DNA from: an uncultured Clostridia bacterium
GTDB taxonomy: Bacteria; Bacillota; Clostridia; Oscillospirales; CAG-272
NCBI GenBank assembly: GCA_904501865.1
Contig: CAJGCF010000002.1
Location: 1 to 48,952, forward strand
Reading direction: 5' to 3'
DNA: 48,952 bases
Shown here piece by piece: positions 25,699 to 34,874 of this stretch. Position 1 is the first letter of the stretch; the number at the start of each line of letters is the position of its first letter. The translations under genes were made by a program, and so were the position numbers. The notes under the pieces are model-generated. The model did no database searches and was not told the DNA's origin. It saw only the letters and a list, made by a program, of their open reading frames with translations.

Positions 25699-27912
25699 AT
25701 GAAAACCAAAAGTATATTTCGCGCAATATTGCTATTCATTCTGATTATGACTTCGGCATTATTTATATGCTCATGCTCGCAGGATCCCGAGCAGACGGAG
25801 ATATATGAGGTAACCATAAAAAACAACAAGCAGACCGTTAGTCTGAAAGCTTTTCTTGACGATCAGTACATTGAGGAGCATAAGGGCGAGTCGGTGTATC
25901 TGCTGGCCTTGACTACTCCCTACACCGTGGAGCTTGACGATTCTGTCATAGTTTTGGCAGATGCAAAGGTCAAGGAAAAGTTGACTTTTGAATTCAAGCT
26001 GAATGACGAGAGTCAAGGCACGCATCTGTCGCGTGCGTTTGTGTTGGCACGCAAGTCATCAGATGCCGACGAAACGGATTCCGAATATATAGCTATTACC
26101 GATGCCGCATACATAAGCAATCCTGATGTTCTCGCGACGAACAAGGTCAAGCCTGTGGATCCGTCGGGAATAAAGGGCGTGTCATCGGACGATGTTTACG
26201 AGGCGGCATATCTGGGCGCGGAGCATATTTTGCTCGAGGCTTATATTAACGATATCCTTTTATACGAATATCAGCCGCAGGCTATTCATTATGTTTTTGA
26301 CGGCGTTTCATACTATTTTGACGAAGAGACCGTCAACCGTATGGATAAAGCGATAAAAGAGGCAAACGCTCTTGGATTGCGCGTTTATCTGCGAACAGCT
26401 CTTAAATATCCTGCCACCGACAAATACGGGGAATATGAAAAATCTCCTGTTCTATCTCTATATTGCCCCAAGATCAAAAAAGGATGCTCAGGTTATGCCG
26501 TGAATATGAATGACAGTGAAGCTTTCAGATATATTCAAGCATTTTATTCATTTCTCGCCGCAAGATATTCGGGGGATAACGGTAATGTGACCGATTACAT
26601 TATCGGAGACCGCGTGAATGAATATTCTTCATATTGCAATACATCTTATTCCAAGGAGGAGTTTGAAGGCATTTATCACGCTTGGGTGAGAGCGGCAAGC
26701 AATACCTTAAGATCCATAAACCCGTCTGCAGAGATATACATTTCGATAAGTAATGTGTGGAGAGAAGAAGGATCATCCTCCAATATAGGAGCGCAGGCCT
26801 TTCTGGAAAGATTTGCTACCCGTTCAAAATCCGGAGGAGATTTTGCATGGAGCGTGGCATTGAATTTGGGAGATGGGGAGGATCTTTCGTCCTTGTTATC
26901 GGGAGAGGGCTGGGAATATTCCACTCTCGGTATAAACAACATCAAGAGCTTTGTGGATCTTATGCACAGTGACGCTCTGCGGCACTTGGAAAAGGAAAGA
27001 AGGTACATTATAGACGGGCTTGCTCTATCGGAAAAGACCAGTGAAAAAAACAGAGCGGCATATTACGCATATTCCTATTATCGAGCTGCGGAGCTTGGAT
27101 TTGATGCTTTCATCTATTCGGCAAGAGAGGATGAGTCTTCGCTTTACAGCGCGGGAGGAAACAGATCTGAATTGTATTATGCGTTTCTTATGTGCGGCAG
27201 TAATATGACTACACAGCTTGAGGGATACGTATCAAAGGTAAAGGATGCGGAAATGCCGAATTTTGCAGAATATACCTCAAGAAAGTTAAAATATGAGCAG
27301 ACTGCCAAGCTTGAGCTTAGCTCGTCTGTTGTGAAAAACAGATCCGAGATACCCTTTGAGTTATATGAGCTTGAAGCGGCGGGCAGTGCATACAATGTCC
27401 GCATTAAGCTGAACAAGGACGCGGAAAGCGGGGATTATTACAAAACATTATTGCTTGAGTCCGACTCGTCAAAGTATATAGGAGCCGCGACCGTGGTCGG
27501 GGTGCCTGCTAAGGAGGTAATATCGTCGGGATATATCGGTGTTACGGTCTCAGCGGCGGACTGTGGCAAAATAGCTATTATCGTATCAAATCAACAGAAC
27601 TCAGCGGCTTACGTGGGCGAAACGGAGGTTATAGATGGCGAGATGACATATTATTTTAACATTACAGATCTTACGTCAGAAGTTAAATCATCAGATGCGC
27701 TCAACGTTTCCGTTTGCATCCTGCCTGATGCAGAAGAAGACGTTTCATGCGTAGAAATAAAGGACATTGCGCTATACGGATCGTCGCATAAAGGTGCTCG
27801 CACCGTAATAACCGTAGTCATCGTGGCGGTGTCTGCGCTTGCCTTGTGTGCCATTATGTTCTTGCTTGCAAGAAGTCGCAAAAGAAAGTTACGTAGTACT
27901 CACGACCAATAA
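25699..27912 (+). CDS. Large anchored lipoprotein with glycosidase-like region (DUF5722-like)
   Basis: A 737-residue surface protein starting at MKTKSIFRAILL with lipobox FICSC (mature Cys about 25). A beta-rich segment leads to a barrel-like region at about 195-450 reminiscent of DUF5722 (glycoside hydrolase clan A type): AIKEANALGLRVYLRTALKY, FYSFLAARYSGDNGNVTDYI, then IGDRVNEYSSY (302-312), where active enzymes usually read GNE. A beta-rich C-terminal part ends in a transmembrane helix (TVITVVIVAVSALALCAIMF) and the basic tail RSRKRKLRS. So it has a lipid anchor at one end and a membrane helix at the other. It is followed after 19 bases by an AraC regulator, typical of carbohydrate loci. 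The DUF5722 assignment is from memory of the pattern. Confidence 0.82.
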   Translation: MKTKSIFRAILLFILIMTSALFICSCSQDPEQTEIYEVTIKNNKQTVSLKAFLDDQYIEEHKGESVYLLALTTPYTVELDDSVIVLADAKVKEKLTFEFKLNDESQGTHLSRAFVLARKSSDADETDSEYIAITDAAYISNPDVLATNKVKPVDPSGIKGVSSDDVYEAAYLGAEHILLEAYINDILLYEYQPQAIHYVFDGVSYYFDEETVNRMDKAIKEANALGLRVYLRTALKYPATDKYGEYEKSPVLSLYCPKIKKGCSGYAVNMNDSEAFRYIQAFYSFLAARYSGDNGNVTDYIIGDRVNEYSSYCNTSYSKEEFEGIYHAWVRAASNTLRSINPSAEIYISISNVWREEGSSSNIGAQAFLERFATRSKSGGDFAWSVALNLGDGEDLSSLLSGEGWEYSTLGINNIKSFVDLMHSDALRHLEKERRYIIDGLALSEKTSEKNRAAYYAYSYYRAAELGFDAFIYSAREDESSLYSAGGNRSELYYAFLMCGSNMTTQLEGYVSKVKDAEMPNFAEYTSRKLKYEQTAKLELSSSVVKNRSEIPFELYELEAAGSAYNVRIKLNKDAESGDYYKTLLLESDSSKYIGAATVVGVPAKEVISSGYIGVTVSAADCGKIAIIVSNQQNSAAYVGETEVIDGEMTYYFNITDLTSEVKSSDALNVSVCILPDAEEDVSCVEIKDIALYGSSHKGARTVITVVIVAVSALALCAIMFLLARSRKRKLRSTHDQ

Positions 27913-27931
27913 CGCAAAGGTGGATTGTATT

Positions 27932-28954
27932 ATGAAAGCAACGCAGGAAAAAAGAAAAGTTGATTTTTTCTATCGTGATGACAGAGGAGGCACAGTGGTG
28001 CTCGGTTGCAGACCGCACCGTCACTATCACGTAGAGATAGTATATATGATAGAGGGTGCAATGTGTGCCCACATAGATTCCGATGAGTACAATGTGAGGT
28101 CCGGAGACATGCTCATCGTGTTTCCAAATAAGATACACAGATTCGTAGATCTTCAAAAAGGAAACAAATATAAGATCTTTATCATAAACCCCAATCTTGT
28201 GCCTGAGTTTGAGGCACAGATGTCGTCAAGCTCACCGATTAATCCTCTTATCAAAAACGCAAGGGATAATGCCCGACTTGATTCTGTGATAAACATAGTG
28301 GCAGATGCAAAGAATTTTCCCGAAAATCAAAGAGATTCTTTGATGAAGGGATATCTGCTCTCGTTTTTTGCGGAATTTTTGTCAATGATCGAGCTTGATT
28401 ACAACAGATCAGACGAAAGTCAGGCTATGAAAACGGTGGTTTTGTACTGCTCGCAGAATTTCACAAAAGAACTGTCCCTGTCCATGCTTGAGGACGAGCT
28501 CCACTTGAGCAGATATTATATATCCCATCTTTTTGGCGACAAGTTAGGCGTAAGATTCAATGATTACATCAACTCGCTTAGGATATCCGAGGCATGCCGA
28601 ATGCTCAGGGCCACGGATAAGACCATAACAGAGGTCTGCTATTCTTCGGGCTTCGGGACGCTCAGAACCTTCAACAGAGTTTTTATTAAACAGATAGGTG
28701 CGTCCCCATCCGATTACAGAAAAAACCACAATGGAAAATACTTTGACGCATCAATTTTCCCTGTTAGTGTTCCAGAGGTGGAATACGATACTCACGTCAA
28801 AAAAACTGTTGAGTTGCCTCAATATAATAGTCAGATGGCTGTCGATTGCACCGCAAGTTATGACGATTGCTGTGATGTCTGTAGTGATTGCGGAGACATC
28901 TGTGAAATCGAGGATGCTTGCATTCACGTCGACGGTTGCGACTGTACTTGGTAG
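27932..28954 (+). CDS. AraC family regulator with Cys-rich C-terminal tail
   Basis: A 340-residue AraC-type regulator. An N-terminal cupin ligand-binding domain (about 20-100: GCRPHRHYHVEIVYMIEGAM, then RSGDMLIVFPNKIHRF) is followed by the AraC double HTH at about 175-270 (LSMLEDELHLSRYYISHLFG, ITEVCYSSGFGTLRTFNRVF). Beyond it lies an unusual extension of about 70 residues ending in a tail with nine cysteines in the last 36 (DDCCDVCSDCGDIC, then DACIHVDGCDC). I start at the ATG at 27932, with AAAGGTGG upstream, rather than in the preceding gene. It probably controls the upstream lipoprotein gene in response to a sugar. Confidence 0.92.
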   Translation: MKATQEKRKVDFFYRDDRGGTVVLGCRPHRHYHVEIVYMIEGAMCAHIDSDEYNVRSGDMLIVFPNKIHRFVDLQKGNKYKIFIINPNLVPEFEAQMSSSSPINPLIKNARDNARLDSVINIVADAKNFPENQRDSLMKGYLLSFFAEFLSMIELDYNRSDESQAMKTVVLYCSQNFTKELSLSMLEDELHLSRYYISHLFGDKLGVRFNDYINSLRISEACRMLRATDKTITEVCYSSGFGTLRTFNRVFIKQIGASPSDYRKNHNGKYFDASIFPVSVPEVEYDTHVKKTVELPQYNSQMAVDCTASYDDCCDVCSDCGDICEIEDACIHVDGCDCTW

Positions 28955-29016
28955 TCTTTCGTTATAAAACCGCCCATAAAAAATGCCCTTGGGCAATAAA
29001 TATAATCTTGTCCATA

Positions 29017-29045
29017 TTGACAACACAAGGCAAATGTGATAAAAT
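29017..29045 (+). promoter_or_regulatory. Promoter of the LysRS gene
   Basis: TTGACA (29017-29022), 17 bases, TAAAAT (29040-29045). The leader of about 45 bases is too short for a T-box. Confidence 0.88.
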
Positions 29046-29095
29046 ATAATGAATATTGCAAAACAACAGATAGATAAAGGAAGGATTAGAAAATT

Positions 29096-31147
29096 ATGCA
29101 TTGGTCAGAGGAAATAGCTGAACGATTGATACAAAAGAATCCCGACAAGGAAGAATACGTCTGCGCCGCAGGTGTAAGCCCGTCGGGCTCTGTCCATATA
29201 GGAAACTTCAGAGATATCGCTACCCCTCTCTTTGTTGTAAAGGCTCTTGAAAAGAAGGGTAAAAAGGCAAAGCTTATAATATCTTGGGACGAGTTTGACC
29301 GTTGTCGCAAAATCCCCGCGAACGTCCAGGCGGTAGTAGGTGACGCATATGACAAGTATATCGGTTGTCCCTACGTTGATATTCCCGATCCGTTTGGATG
29401 TCACGAAAATTATGCGCGTCACTTTGAGGAGGAATTCCTTAATGCTATAAAGCCCTTTGGCATAAAATTTGAGTGTCGCTATCAGGCGGAGATGTACCGT
29501 TCGGGCAAATATACCGAGGATCTCATTGAGGCTTTGCGCAAGAGAGATGAAATTTTTGAAATTCTTGACTCCTTCAAGACCAAGGATATGACAAAGACCG
29601 AGGAGGAAAGACGCGCGGTGCATGATGCGGAAAAGTCGGAATATTATCCCGTAAGCATCTTCTGTCCCGAGTGTCACACCGACTTCACCAAGATTACTTC
29701 TCTTTCGGATGATTGCACAGAGGCAGAGTTTACATGCCGTTGCGGACATCACGGAAAATTCAATTTCCTTGAGAATTTCAACTGCAAGCTCGGCTGGAAG
29801 ATAGACTGGGCTATGCGTTGGAAATACGAGCAGGTGGATTTTGAGCCGGGCGGAAAAGATCATTCCGCGCCTACGGGCTCGTACAACAATTCAAAGGTCA
29901 TCGCAAAGAAGATATACGGACACGAGGCTCCTATTTATCAGGGATATGAGTTTATCGGTATTAAGGGCGTTGCGGGAAAGATGTCTTCATCATCGGGACT
30001 CAATATGACTCCCGAGCTCCTTCTCAAGCTCTATCAACCCGAAATAATTTTGTGGCTCTATTCTAAGACCGAGCCCACAAAGGCGTTCGACTTCTGCTTT
30101 GACGACGGAATACTTCGTCAGTACTTTGAATTTGATAAGATGTACAACGAGTATATATCGGGAACGGCAAGCGAATTTACTGCGACGGTTATGCACAACT
30201 GCGTGATTGATGGCAGAAAGCTTGAGACTGTCCCTATGTCTCTCTTGGTACAGCTTGGATCTATAGTTGATTTCAACGTTCCTATGCTGGAAACAGTGTT
30301 TGAAAAGATAGGAACTCCTTACAAGTACGAGCAATTCGCCGACAGACTTGACAGAGCTAAGTTCTGGCTTGAGCAGTGCGCACCCGATCAGGTCAATAAG
30401 CTGCGCGCGACACGTAACTTTGATGTCTGGGGCGAGCTTGACGAGAAGGAAAAGCGGGCCATCGCGGCTCTGTATGAGTATCTCTCCAAAGAGACCTATA
30501 CGCTTGACGAGCTCAACACTGAGCTTTATGCCATTCCTAAGAAAATATATCCCGATGTTACCGACCAGAAGGAGCTTAAGGGTATTCAGGGCAAGTTCTT
30601 CAAGACCGTCTACAAGCTTCTTATCAATAAGGAGCAGGGTCCGAGACTTTATCTCTTCCTTTACGCTATTGAAAAGGATAGATTTGTTCATCTTCTTGAC
30701 TTCTCAACATCTCAGACTGATGAGGAGAAAGCCATCGAGGCAAAGGCGGCGGCAGATGCTGCACCAGTGGCAGAGGAAAAGGTCTACGGCGAGCCTGATC
30801 CCGTTGAGCCCATTAAGGCAGAGTATGTTTCTATTGATGATTTCTCAAAGCTCGATCTCAGAGTCTGCAAGATCGTCAAGTGCCAGGAGATAAGAAAATC
30901 TCATTCCTGCTATAAGCTCACTCTCAATGACGGAATTGACGAGAGAGTTATAGTTTCAAGTATCAAGCACGACTACACACCCGAGGAGCTGGTTGGAAAG
31001 AAGATAATAGTTATCGCAAACCTCCAGCCGACAAGAATAACGGGAGTCAACAGCAACGGTATGCTTTTGGCGGCTACCAATAACGCTTGCGGTTGCAAGG
31101 TAATATTCGTTGACGATATGGTTCCAGAGGGCACACAGATACACTGA
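29096..31147 (+). CDS. lysK: Class I lysyl-tRNA synthetase with C-terminal tRNA-binding domain
   Basis: Charges tRNA-Lys. It is a class I enzyme: SPSGSVHIGNFRD (28-40) carries the HIGH-type motif and GKMSSSSG (294-301) the KMSKS-type motif, and the zinc-like cysteines C190, C193, C214 and C216 (CPEC, CRC) match class I LysRS rather than class II. Residues 1-530 are the synthetase. An Ala/Glu-rich linker (KAAADAAPVAEEKVYGEPDP) leads to an EMAPII/MetG-C-type tRNA-binding domain at about 580-683 (DFSKLDLRVCKIVKCQEI, then NLQPTRITGVNSNGMLLAA). Archaeal and most bacterial class I LysRS lack that extension. It stands alone under its own promoter with a strong terminator. Confidence 0.95.
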   Translation: MHWSEEIAERLIQKNPDKEEYVCAAGVSPSGSVHIGNFRDIATPLFVVKALEKKGKKAKLIISWDEFDRCRKIPANVQAVVGDAYDKYIGCPYVDIPDPFGCHENYARHFEEEFLNAIKPFGIKFECRYQAEMYRSGKYTEDLIEALRKRDEIFEILDSFKTKDMTKTEEERRAVHDAEKSEYYPVSIFCPECHTDFTKITSLSDDCTEAEFTCRCGHHGKFNFLENFNCKLGWKIDWAMRWKYEQVDFEPGGKDHSAPTGSYNNSKVIAKKIYGHEAPIYQGYEFIGIKGVAGKMSSSSGLNMTPELLLKLYQPEIILWLYSKTEPTKAFDFCFDDGILRQYFEFDKMYNEYISGTASEFTATVMHNCVIDGRKLETVPMSLLVQLGSIVDFNVPMLETVFEKIGTPYKYEQFADRLDRAKFWLEQCAPDQVNKLRATRNFDVWGELDEKEKRAIAALYEYLSKETYTLDELNTELYAIPKKIYPDVTDQKELKGIQGKFFKTVYKLLINKEQGPRLYLFLYAIEKDRFVHLLDFSTSQTDEEKAIEAKAAADAAPVAEEKVYGEPDPVEPIKAEYVSIDDFSKLDLRVCKIVKCQEIRKSHSCYKLTLNDGIDERVIVSSIKHDYTPEELVGKKIIVIANLQPTRITGVNSNGMLLAATNNACGCKVIFVDDMVPEGTQIH

Positions 31148-31154
31148 TGCCTAT

Positions 31155-31190
31155 AAAAACAGACACCGCGTACACGCGGTGTCTGTTTTT
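31155..31190 (+). terminator. Terminator after the LysRS gene
   Basis: A perfect 16-base stem (31155-31170 with 31175-31190) with a TACA loop and a T5 end. It also faces the convergent hydrolase gene and is probably bidirectional. Confidence 0.95.
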
Positions 31191-31191
31191 G

Positions 31192-31848
31192 TTATATACA
31201 AGCAGCTATAAATGCTTTGAATATTTTTGAGGAGGATTCAGCCTTTTTGTAAAAGCACTCGGGGTGCCATTGTACCGCAAGGCAGAATTTGTGCCGGGAG
31301 TGATGATATGCCTCGATGTATCCGTCTGTACTCATAGCATCGCACATAAGACCGTCTGCAAGACTATCAACGCATTGATGATGAAAGGTATTAGTGTATA
31401 TATCTTTCTCCCCGATTATCCTATAAAGCAAGGAATTCTCCAAGACTTTTATTCGGTGCTCGGTTGTTTCTCTGGGCGTTTCTTGACGGTGCCCCTCTAT
31501 GTGTTGGTGGAGCGTTCCTCCGAGGGCAATGTTGATCAGCTGCTCTCCGCGGCATATACCCAAAATGGGCTTTTCTGTACTGAAAGCAATGGAAAAGAGA
31601 GCTAATTCAAAGTCGTCTCGCTCTGGACAAGTGGGCTTGGTCTCCGGATGCCTGCGTTGCCCGTAGCGGATCGGGTCTATATCCTCGCCGCCGCAAAACA
31701 TAAATCCGTCGAAAAAGCTACAAAATTCCTCAAGCTCCGCCGTGTCTGTCGTATACGGAAGCACGGCGGGATTTCCGCCCGATGCCCAAATAGCGTTGAG
31801 ATAGGCTTGGTTTACACATACCTGCCCATCGCTATTGCGTGATGCCAT
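31192..31848 (-). CDS. Gamma-glutamyl-gamma-aminobutyrate hydrolase-like protein (peptidase C26)
   Basis: A class I glutamine-amidotransferase-fold hydrolase of the PuuD/C26 type, which cleaves gamma-glutamyl bonds. It shows FMFCGGEDIDPIRYGQ, the nucleophile elbow GICRGEQLINIALGG, and the catalytic His-Glu in VQWHPE. The ATG at 31848 has no ribosome site and misses about eight conserved N-terminal residues. In the same frame upstream lies RKPNIAL, as in homologues, beginning at an ATT codon (31870-31872) with GAAGGG six bases before it. The true start may thus be ATT, giving 226 residues. Its substrate is unknown. Confidence 0.9.
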   Translation of the reverse strand: MASRNSDGQVCVNQAYLNAIWASGGNPAVLPYTTDTAELEEFCSFFDGFMFCGGEDIDPIRYGQRRHPETKPTCPERDDFELALFSIAFSTEKPILGICRGEQLINIALGGTLHQHIEGHRQETPRETTEHRIKVLENSLLYRIIGEKDIYTNTFHHQCVDSLADGLMCDAMSTDGYIEAYHHSRHKFCLAVQWHPECFYKKAESSSKIFKAFIAACI

Positions 31849-31917
31849 AAGTGCTATATTGGGTTTTCTAATACATATCCCTTCTTTCGTTGGTGTTGAG
31901 AGGGTATATCAAGTTGA

Positions 31918-32577
31918 TTATTTCATTACGGAAATAAAATTATCCACAAGCTTAATCATATCGGGAAGGATGTAGCATATAAACATACAAAGGACTACCG
32001 ATATGATTGTTACAGCTACAAACGAGCGCCAATCTGCACCCTTTGCGTCGAATTTAACGTCAGCGGCATATTTTTTGTCCTCGGGGATATAAAAATGCAT
32101 AGTGTTACAATCTCTCTCAAAGACAGGTTCTTTGAATTTAGGGGACTTGGAATGGTTCTTGTGTTCTTCCTCAAATGCTTGACGGGCCGCTTCTGTTGCG
32201 GCTATAAAGTCGTCTTCTTCAACACAGCGAATCCAACGCGAAAGAGTTCCGCCGCTTTTGAGCATCCCTCTGATCGCGGGGTGCTTGAGATATCCCAGCT
32301 CGTAGAGAGTTTTTGCCGACGAGGCATCAAAACATTCTTCGGATATCACTTTTCTTACGAAATCTCCCACGTACCTCTTGTTGTATATAGAGCAAGCGGA
32401 GGCGACGACTATTCCTATTACAATACCGATTATGATCCATCGAAGTGATACCAAAGAGCCTGATCCCAACTTAAAATTCTCGAGATAAGGGACCTCCACC
32501 GAAAAATATTTATCTATAAAATATTCCCACAGTTCAGAGAGCAAGCTTTGCTGCTTTGAAAGGGCAAAATTGAGCAT
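31918..32577 (-). CDS. Unknown two-helix membrane protein
   Basis: A 219-residue protein I do not recognise. Two hydrophobic segments are visible, at about 46-65 (WIIIGIVIGIVVASACSIYN) and about 187-207 (FVAVTIISVVLCMFICYILP). Between them lies a charged soluble region of about 120 residues with helical character (SSAKTLYELGYLKHPAIRGM, FIAATEAARQAFEEEHKNHS). It sits downstream of serS by 23 bases and is probably co-transcribed with it. No function can be inferred. Confidence 0.8.
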   Translation of the reverse strand: MLNFALSKQQSLLSELWEYFIDKYFSVEVPYLENFKLGSGSLVSLRWIIIGIVIGIVVASACSIYNKRYVGDFVRKVISEECFDASSAKTLYELGYLKHPAIRGMLKSGGTLSRWIRCVEEDDFIAATEAARQAFEEEHKNHSKSPKFKEPVFERDCNTMHFYIPEDKKYAADVKFDAKGADWRSFVAVTIISVVLCMFICYILPDMIKLVDNFISVMK

Positions 32578-32600
32578 AGTGTTCCCTCTTTGGTATTATA

Positions 32601-33881
32601 TTATTTTTTGATGATATCTATGCCGAGATATTTGCGCAAGACCTCGGGGACTGTAACGCTTCCGTCAGCGTTCTGGTTCTGCTCAACAAGGGCGGGAAGG
32701 ATTCTGGAGGTGGCAAGACCTGAACCGTTGAGCGTGTGAAGATACTCGATCTTTCCGTTCTCTCTCTTAACTCTCATCATACCTCTGCGCGCCTGATAAT
32801 CGCGTGCGTTGGACACGGAGCTAACCTCCTTGTATCCGTTCATTGAGGGAATGTTTATCTCAATGTCGTAGGTTCTTGCCATGGATGCAGAGCAGTCCTC
32901 TGCCGCAAGCTTAACGGTTCTGAAATGGAATCCGAGTCCCTTTACGAGATTTTCTGCTTTGATTACCAGCTCCTCAAATGCCTCGTCGCTCTTTTCAGGC
33001 AACGTGTACTGGAACATCTCTACCTTGTTGAACTGATGTCCGCGCACCATTCCTCTCTCGTCAGAGCGATAAGAGCCTGCTTCTCTACGGAAACAAGGAG
33101 TGTAGCTGACGAGCTTTTTGGGGAGATCTGCCTCGGTGAGTATCTCGTTTCTGTAAAGAGACGCGAGAGCGGCCTCTGCGGTGGGAAGCATGTATCTCGA
33201 ACGGTTGTCCGTGGGATTTTCTATCTTATATACTTCGTCCGCGAATTTGGGGAACTGCCCTGCGGTTACTCCACACTCGTATTCAAGCATATGAGGAGGC
33301 AAAATAAGCTCGTAACCGTCTGCCAGGTGCGTGTCTATGAAATAGTTAAGGAGAGCCCATTCCAGTCTTGCGCCCATTCCGCGATATATCCAGAAGCCCG
33401 ACCCCGAAAGCTTTGTTCCGCGATCGTAATCAATAAGACCGAGACTTGTGCAAAGATCCACATGATTTTTGGGCTGGAAATCAAACTTGTGAGGCTCGCC
33501 GAAATATCTTATAGCTTCGTTGTTTTCCTTTCCACCGGGCTTGAGATCGCGGTCGGGAAGATTGGGAAGCCCGAGCATATAGCCCGTAAGCTCCGTCTCA
33601 ACAGCCTTTATAAGTTCATCGTTTGCTTTAGCCTTTGCTCCGAGTTCTTTTGACTGCGCAAAAATGGGAGAAGGATCCTTTCCCTCCTTTTTATATTGAG
33701 GTATCATCTTTGTGAGCTTGTTCTGCTCAGCCTTGAATCCCTCTGTTTCTGTTATGAGAGCTCGCCTTTTTGCGTCAAGCTCAAGTATTTTTGCTATTTC
33801 CTCTGCGGCGTCCTTTCCTTTGATGGCAAGACGCTCTATTACTTCGGAGGGGTTTTCTTTGATATAATTTATATCAAGCAT
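32601..33881 (-). CDS. serS: Seryl-tRNA synthetase
   Basis: Class II seryl-tRNA synthetase, 426 residues. An N-terminal coiled-coil arm (about 1-105, IAKILELDAKRRALITETEG) contacts the tRNA variable arm. The catalytic core shows motif 2 (CFRREAGSYRSDERGMVRGH, then QFNKVEMFQY) and motif 3 (NGSGLATSRILPALVEQNQN). The usual TAEVPL is TAEAAL, and the usual SSCSN is SSVSN followed by ARDYQARRGM. AAAGGA precedes the ATG. It is close downstream of parB (about 85 bases) with no T-box in that space. Only a TATAAT at 33921-33926 (minus) is seen as a possible -10. Confidence 0.96.
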   Translation of the reverse strand: MLDINYIKENPSEVIERLAIKGKDAAEEIAKILELDAKRRALITETEGFKAEQNKLTKMIPQYKKEGKDPSPIFAQSKELGAKAKANDELIKAVETELTGYMLGLPNLPDRDLKPGGKENNEAIRYFGEPHKFDFQPKNHVDLCTSLGLIDYDRGTKLSGSGFWIYRGMGARLEWALLNYFIDTHLADGYELILPPHMLEYECGVTAGQFPKFADEVYKIENPTDNRSRYMLPTAEAALASLYRNEILTEADLPKKLVSYTPCFRREAGSYRSDERGMVRGHQFNKVEMFQYTLPEKSDEAFEELVIKAENLVKGLGFHFRTVKLAAEDCSASMARTYDIEINIPSMNGYKEVSSVSNARDYQARRGMMRVKRENGKIEYLHTLNGSGLATSRILPALVEQNQNADGSVTVPEVLRKYLGIDIIKK

Positions 33882-33968
33882 AATTAGTGTCCTTTCTTTG
33901 GTTGCTGATTTGATTTACATTATTATAGAACAAATGTTTTATTTTGGGCGTTTTGGGATTTTTCGATA

Positions 33969-34856
33969 CTATACCTTGAAGAATTCATCGCCACAGATGA
34001 GGGATAAAAGCTCCTCAAGGTCCGAGTCGCTGTCGAATGTAAGCTCAACGGTGCTCTTTTTGGACGTTTGATTGATCTTGACTCGTCTGCCAAGCTTATC
34101 CATAGCCCTTCTTTCGAGATCTCTCATATATACCCTCTTTTGTACTGACTGATCGTTGGTTTCCTTAAGTATCTCTACGTCTTTATTGGCGAGAATGGTT
34201 CTGACGGTCTTTTCGACCTCTCTTACCGACAGGTCTCTTTCGTGAACCTTGTTAGCGAGCGCTATCATCTGCTCCTCGTCATCAAGACCGAGAATGGCAC
34301 GCGCATGACCGTTGGTGATTTTGCCGTCCTTGAGAAGTTCGAGGACCTCGTCGGGAAGATCTATGAGCCTCAACATGTTAGCTATGGCTGAACGCGATCT
34401 GCCTACCTCCTTTGAGAGCTGCTCCTGCGTAAGACCGAATCTCTCTATAAGTGCCTGGTAAGCAAATGCCTCTTCGACGGGGTTCAGGTTTTCTCGCTGA
34501 ACATTCTCCACGAGCGCTATCTGCGCAATCTTGAGATCGTCACCGTCTACTATAACTACGGGCATTTCCGAAAGACCTGCCATTTTTGCGGCTCTCCAAC
34601 GTCTTTCTCCCGCAATTATTTCATAAGAACCGATAAAATCGGGGTTTTCGCGCACTATAATTGGTTGTAATACGCCGTGTACTGCTATTGAATCTGCCAG
34701 GAGCTGTATGCTTTCTTCGTCAAACGACTTTCTGGGCTGATCCTTCCTGGGCTCTATATCACCAATTTTTATTGTTGTTATAGAATCCTTTTTGTCCTCG
34801 ATCATATTGTCGTCGAGAATAGAATAAAAATCTCTGCCGAGACCACCTCTAGCCAT
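33969..34856 (-). CDS. parB: Chromosome partitioning protein ParB/Spo0J
   Basis: A CTP-dependent parS-binding clamp, 295 residues. It shows the ParB N-terminal domain with ADSIAVHGVLQPIIV and the CTP-binding GERRWRAA, NVQRENLNPVEEAFAYQALI, and a helix-turn-helix (LTQEQLSKEVGRSRSAIANM). A C-terminal dimer domain follows. The ATG at 34856 has GGAG eight bases upstream. It is 18 bases after parA in one operon. Four parS sites lie upstream of the operon, so it acts on the same locus. Confidence 0.97.
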   Translation of the reverse strand: MARGGLGRDFYSILDDNMIEDKKDSITTIKIGDIEPRKDQPRKSFDEESIQLLADSIAVHGVLQPIIVRENPDFIGSYEIIAGERRWRAAKMAGLSEMPVVIVDGDDLKIAQIALVENVQRENLNPVEEAFAYQALIERFGLTQEQLSKEVGRSRSAIANMLRLIDLPDEVLELLKDGKITNGHARAILGLDDEEQMIALANKVHERDLSVREVEKTVRTILANKDVEILKETNDQSVQKRVYMRDLERRAMDKLGRRVKINQTSKKSTVELTFDSDSDLEELLSLICGDEFFKV

Positions 34857-34874
34857 TGTCAAATCTCCTTTTTA

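Noticed and set aside
29105..29863. 252-residue minus-strand open frame
   Set aside because: It lies fully antisense to the LysRS gene and its sequence is low-complexity shadow of that gene.
31940..31948. DnaA-box-like TTATCCACA, with similar single hits near 12946 and 41030
   Set aside because: Isolated, inside coding genes and not clustered, so no replication origin is claimed.
32925..33653. 242-residue plus-strand open frame
   Set aside because: Antisense to serS, which is a certain gene.
33882..33968. T-box leader before serS
   Set aside because: The gap to parB is only about 87 bases and shows no T-box sequence or specifier stem.
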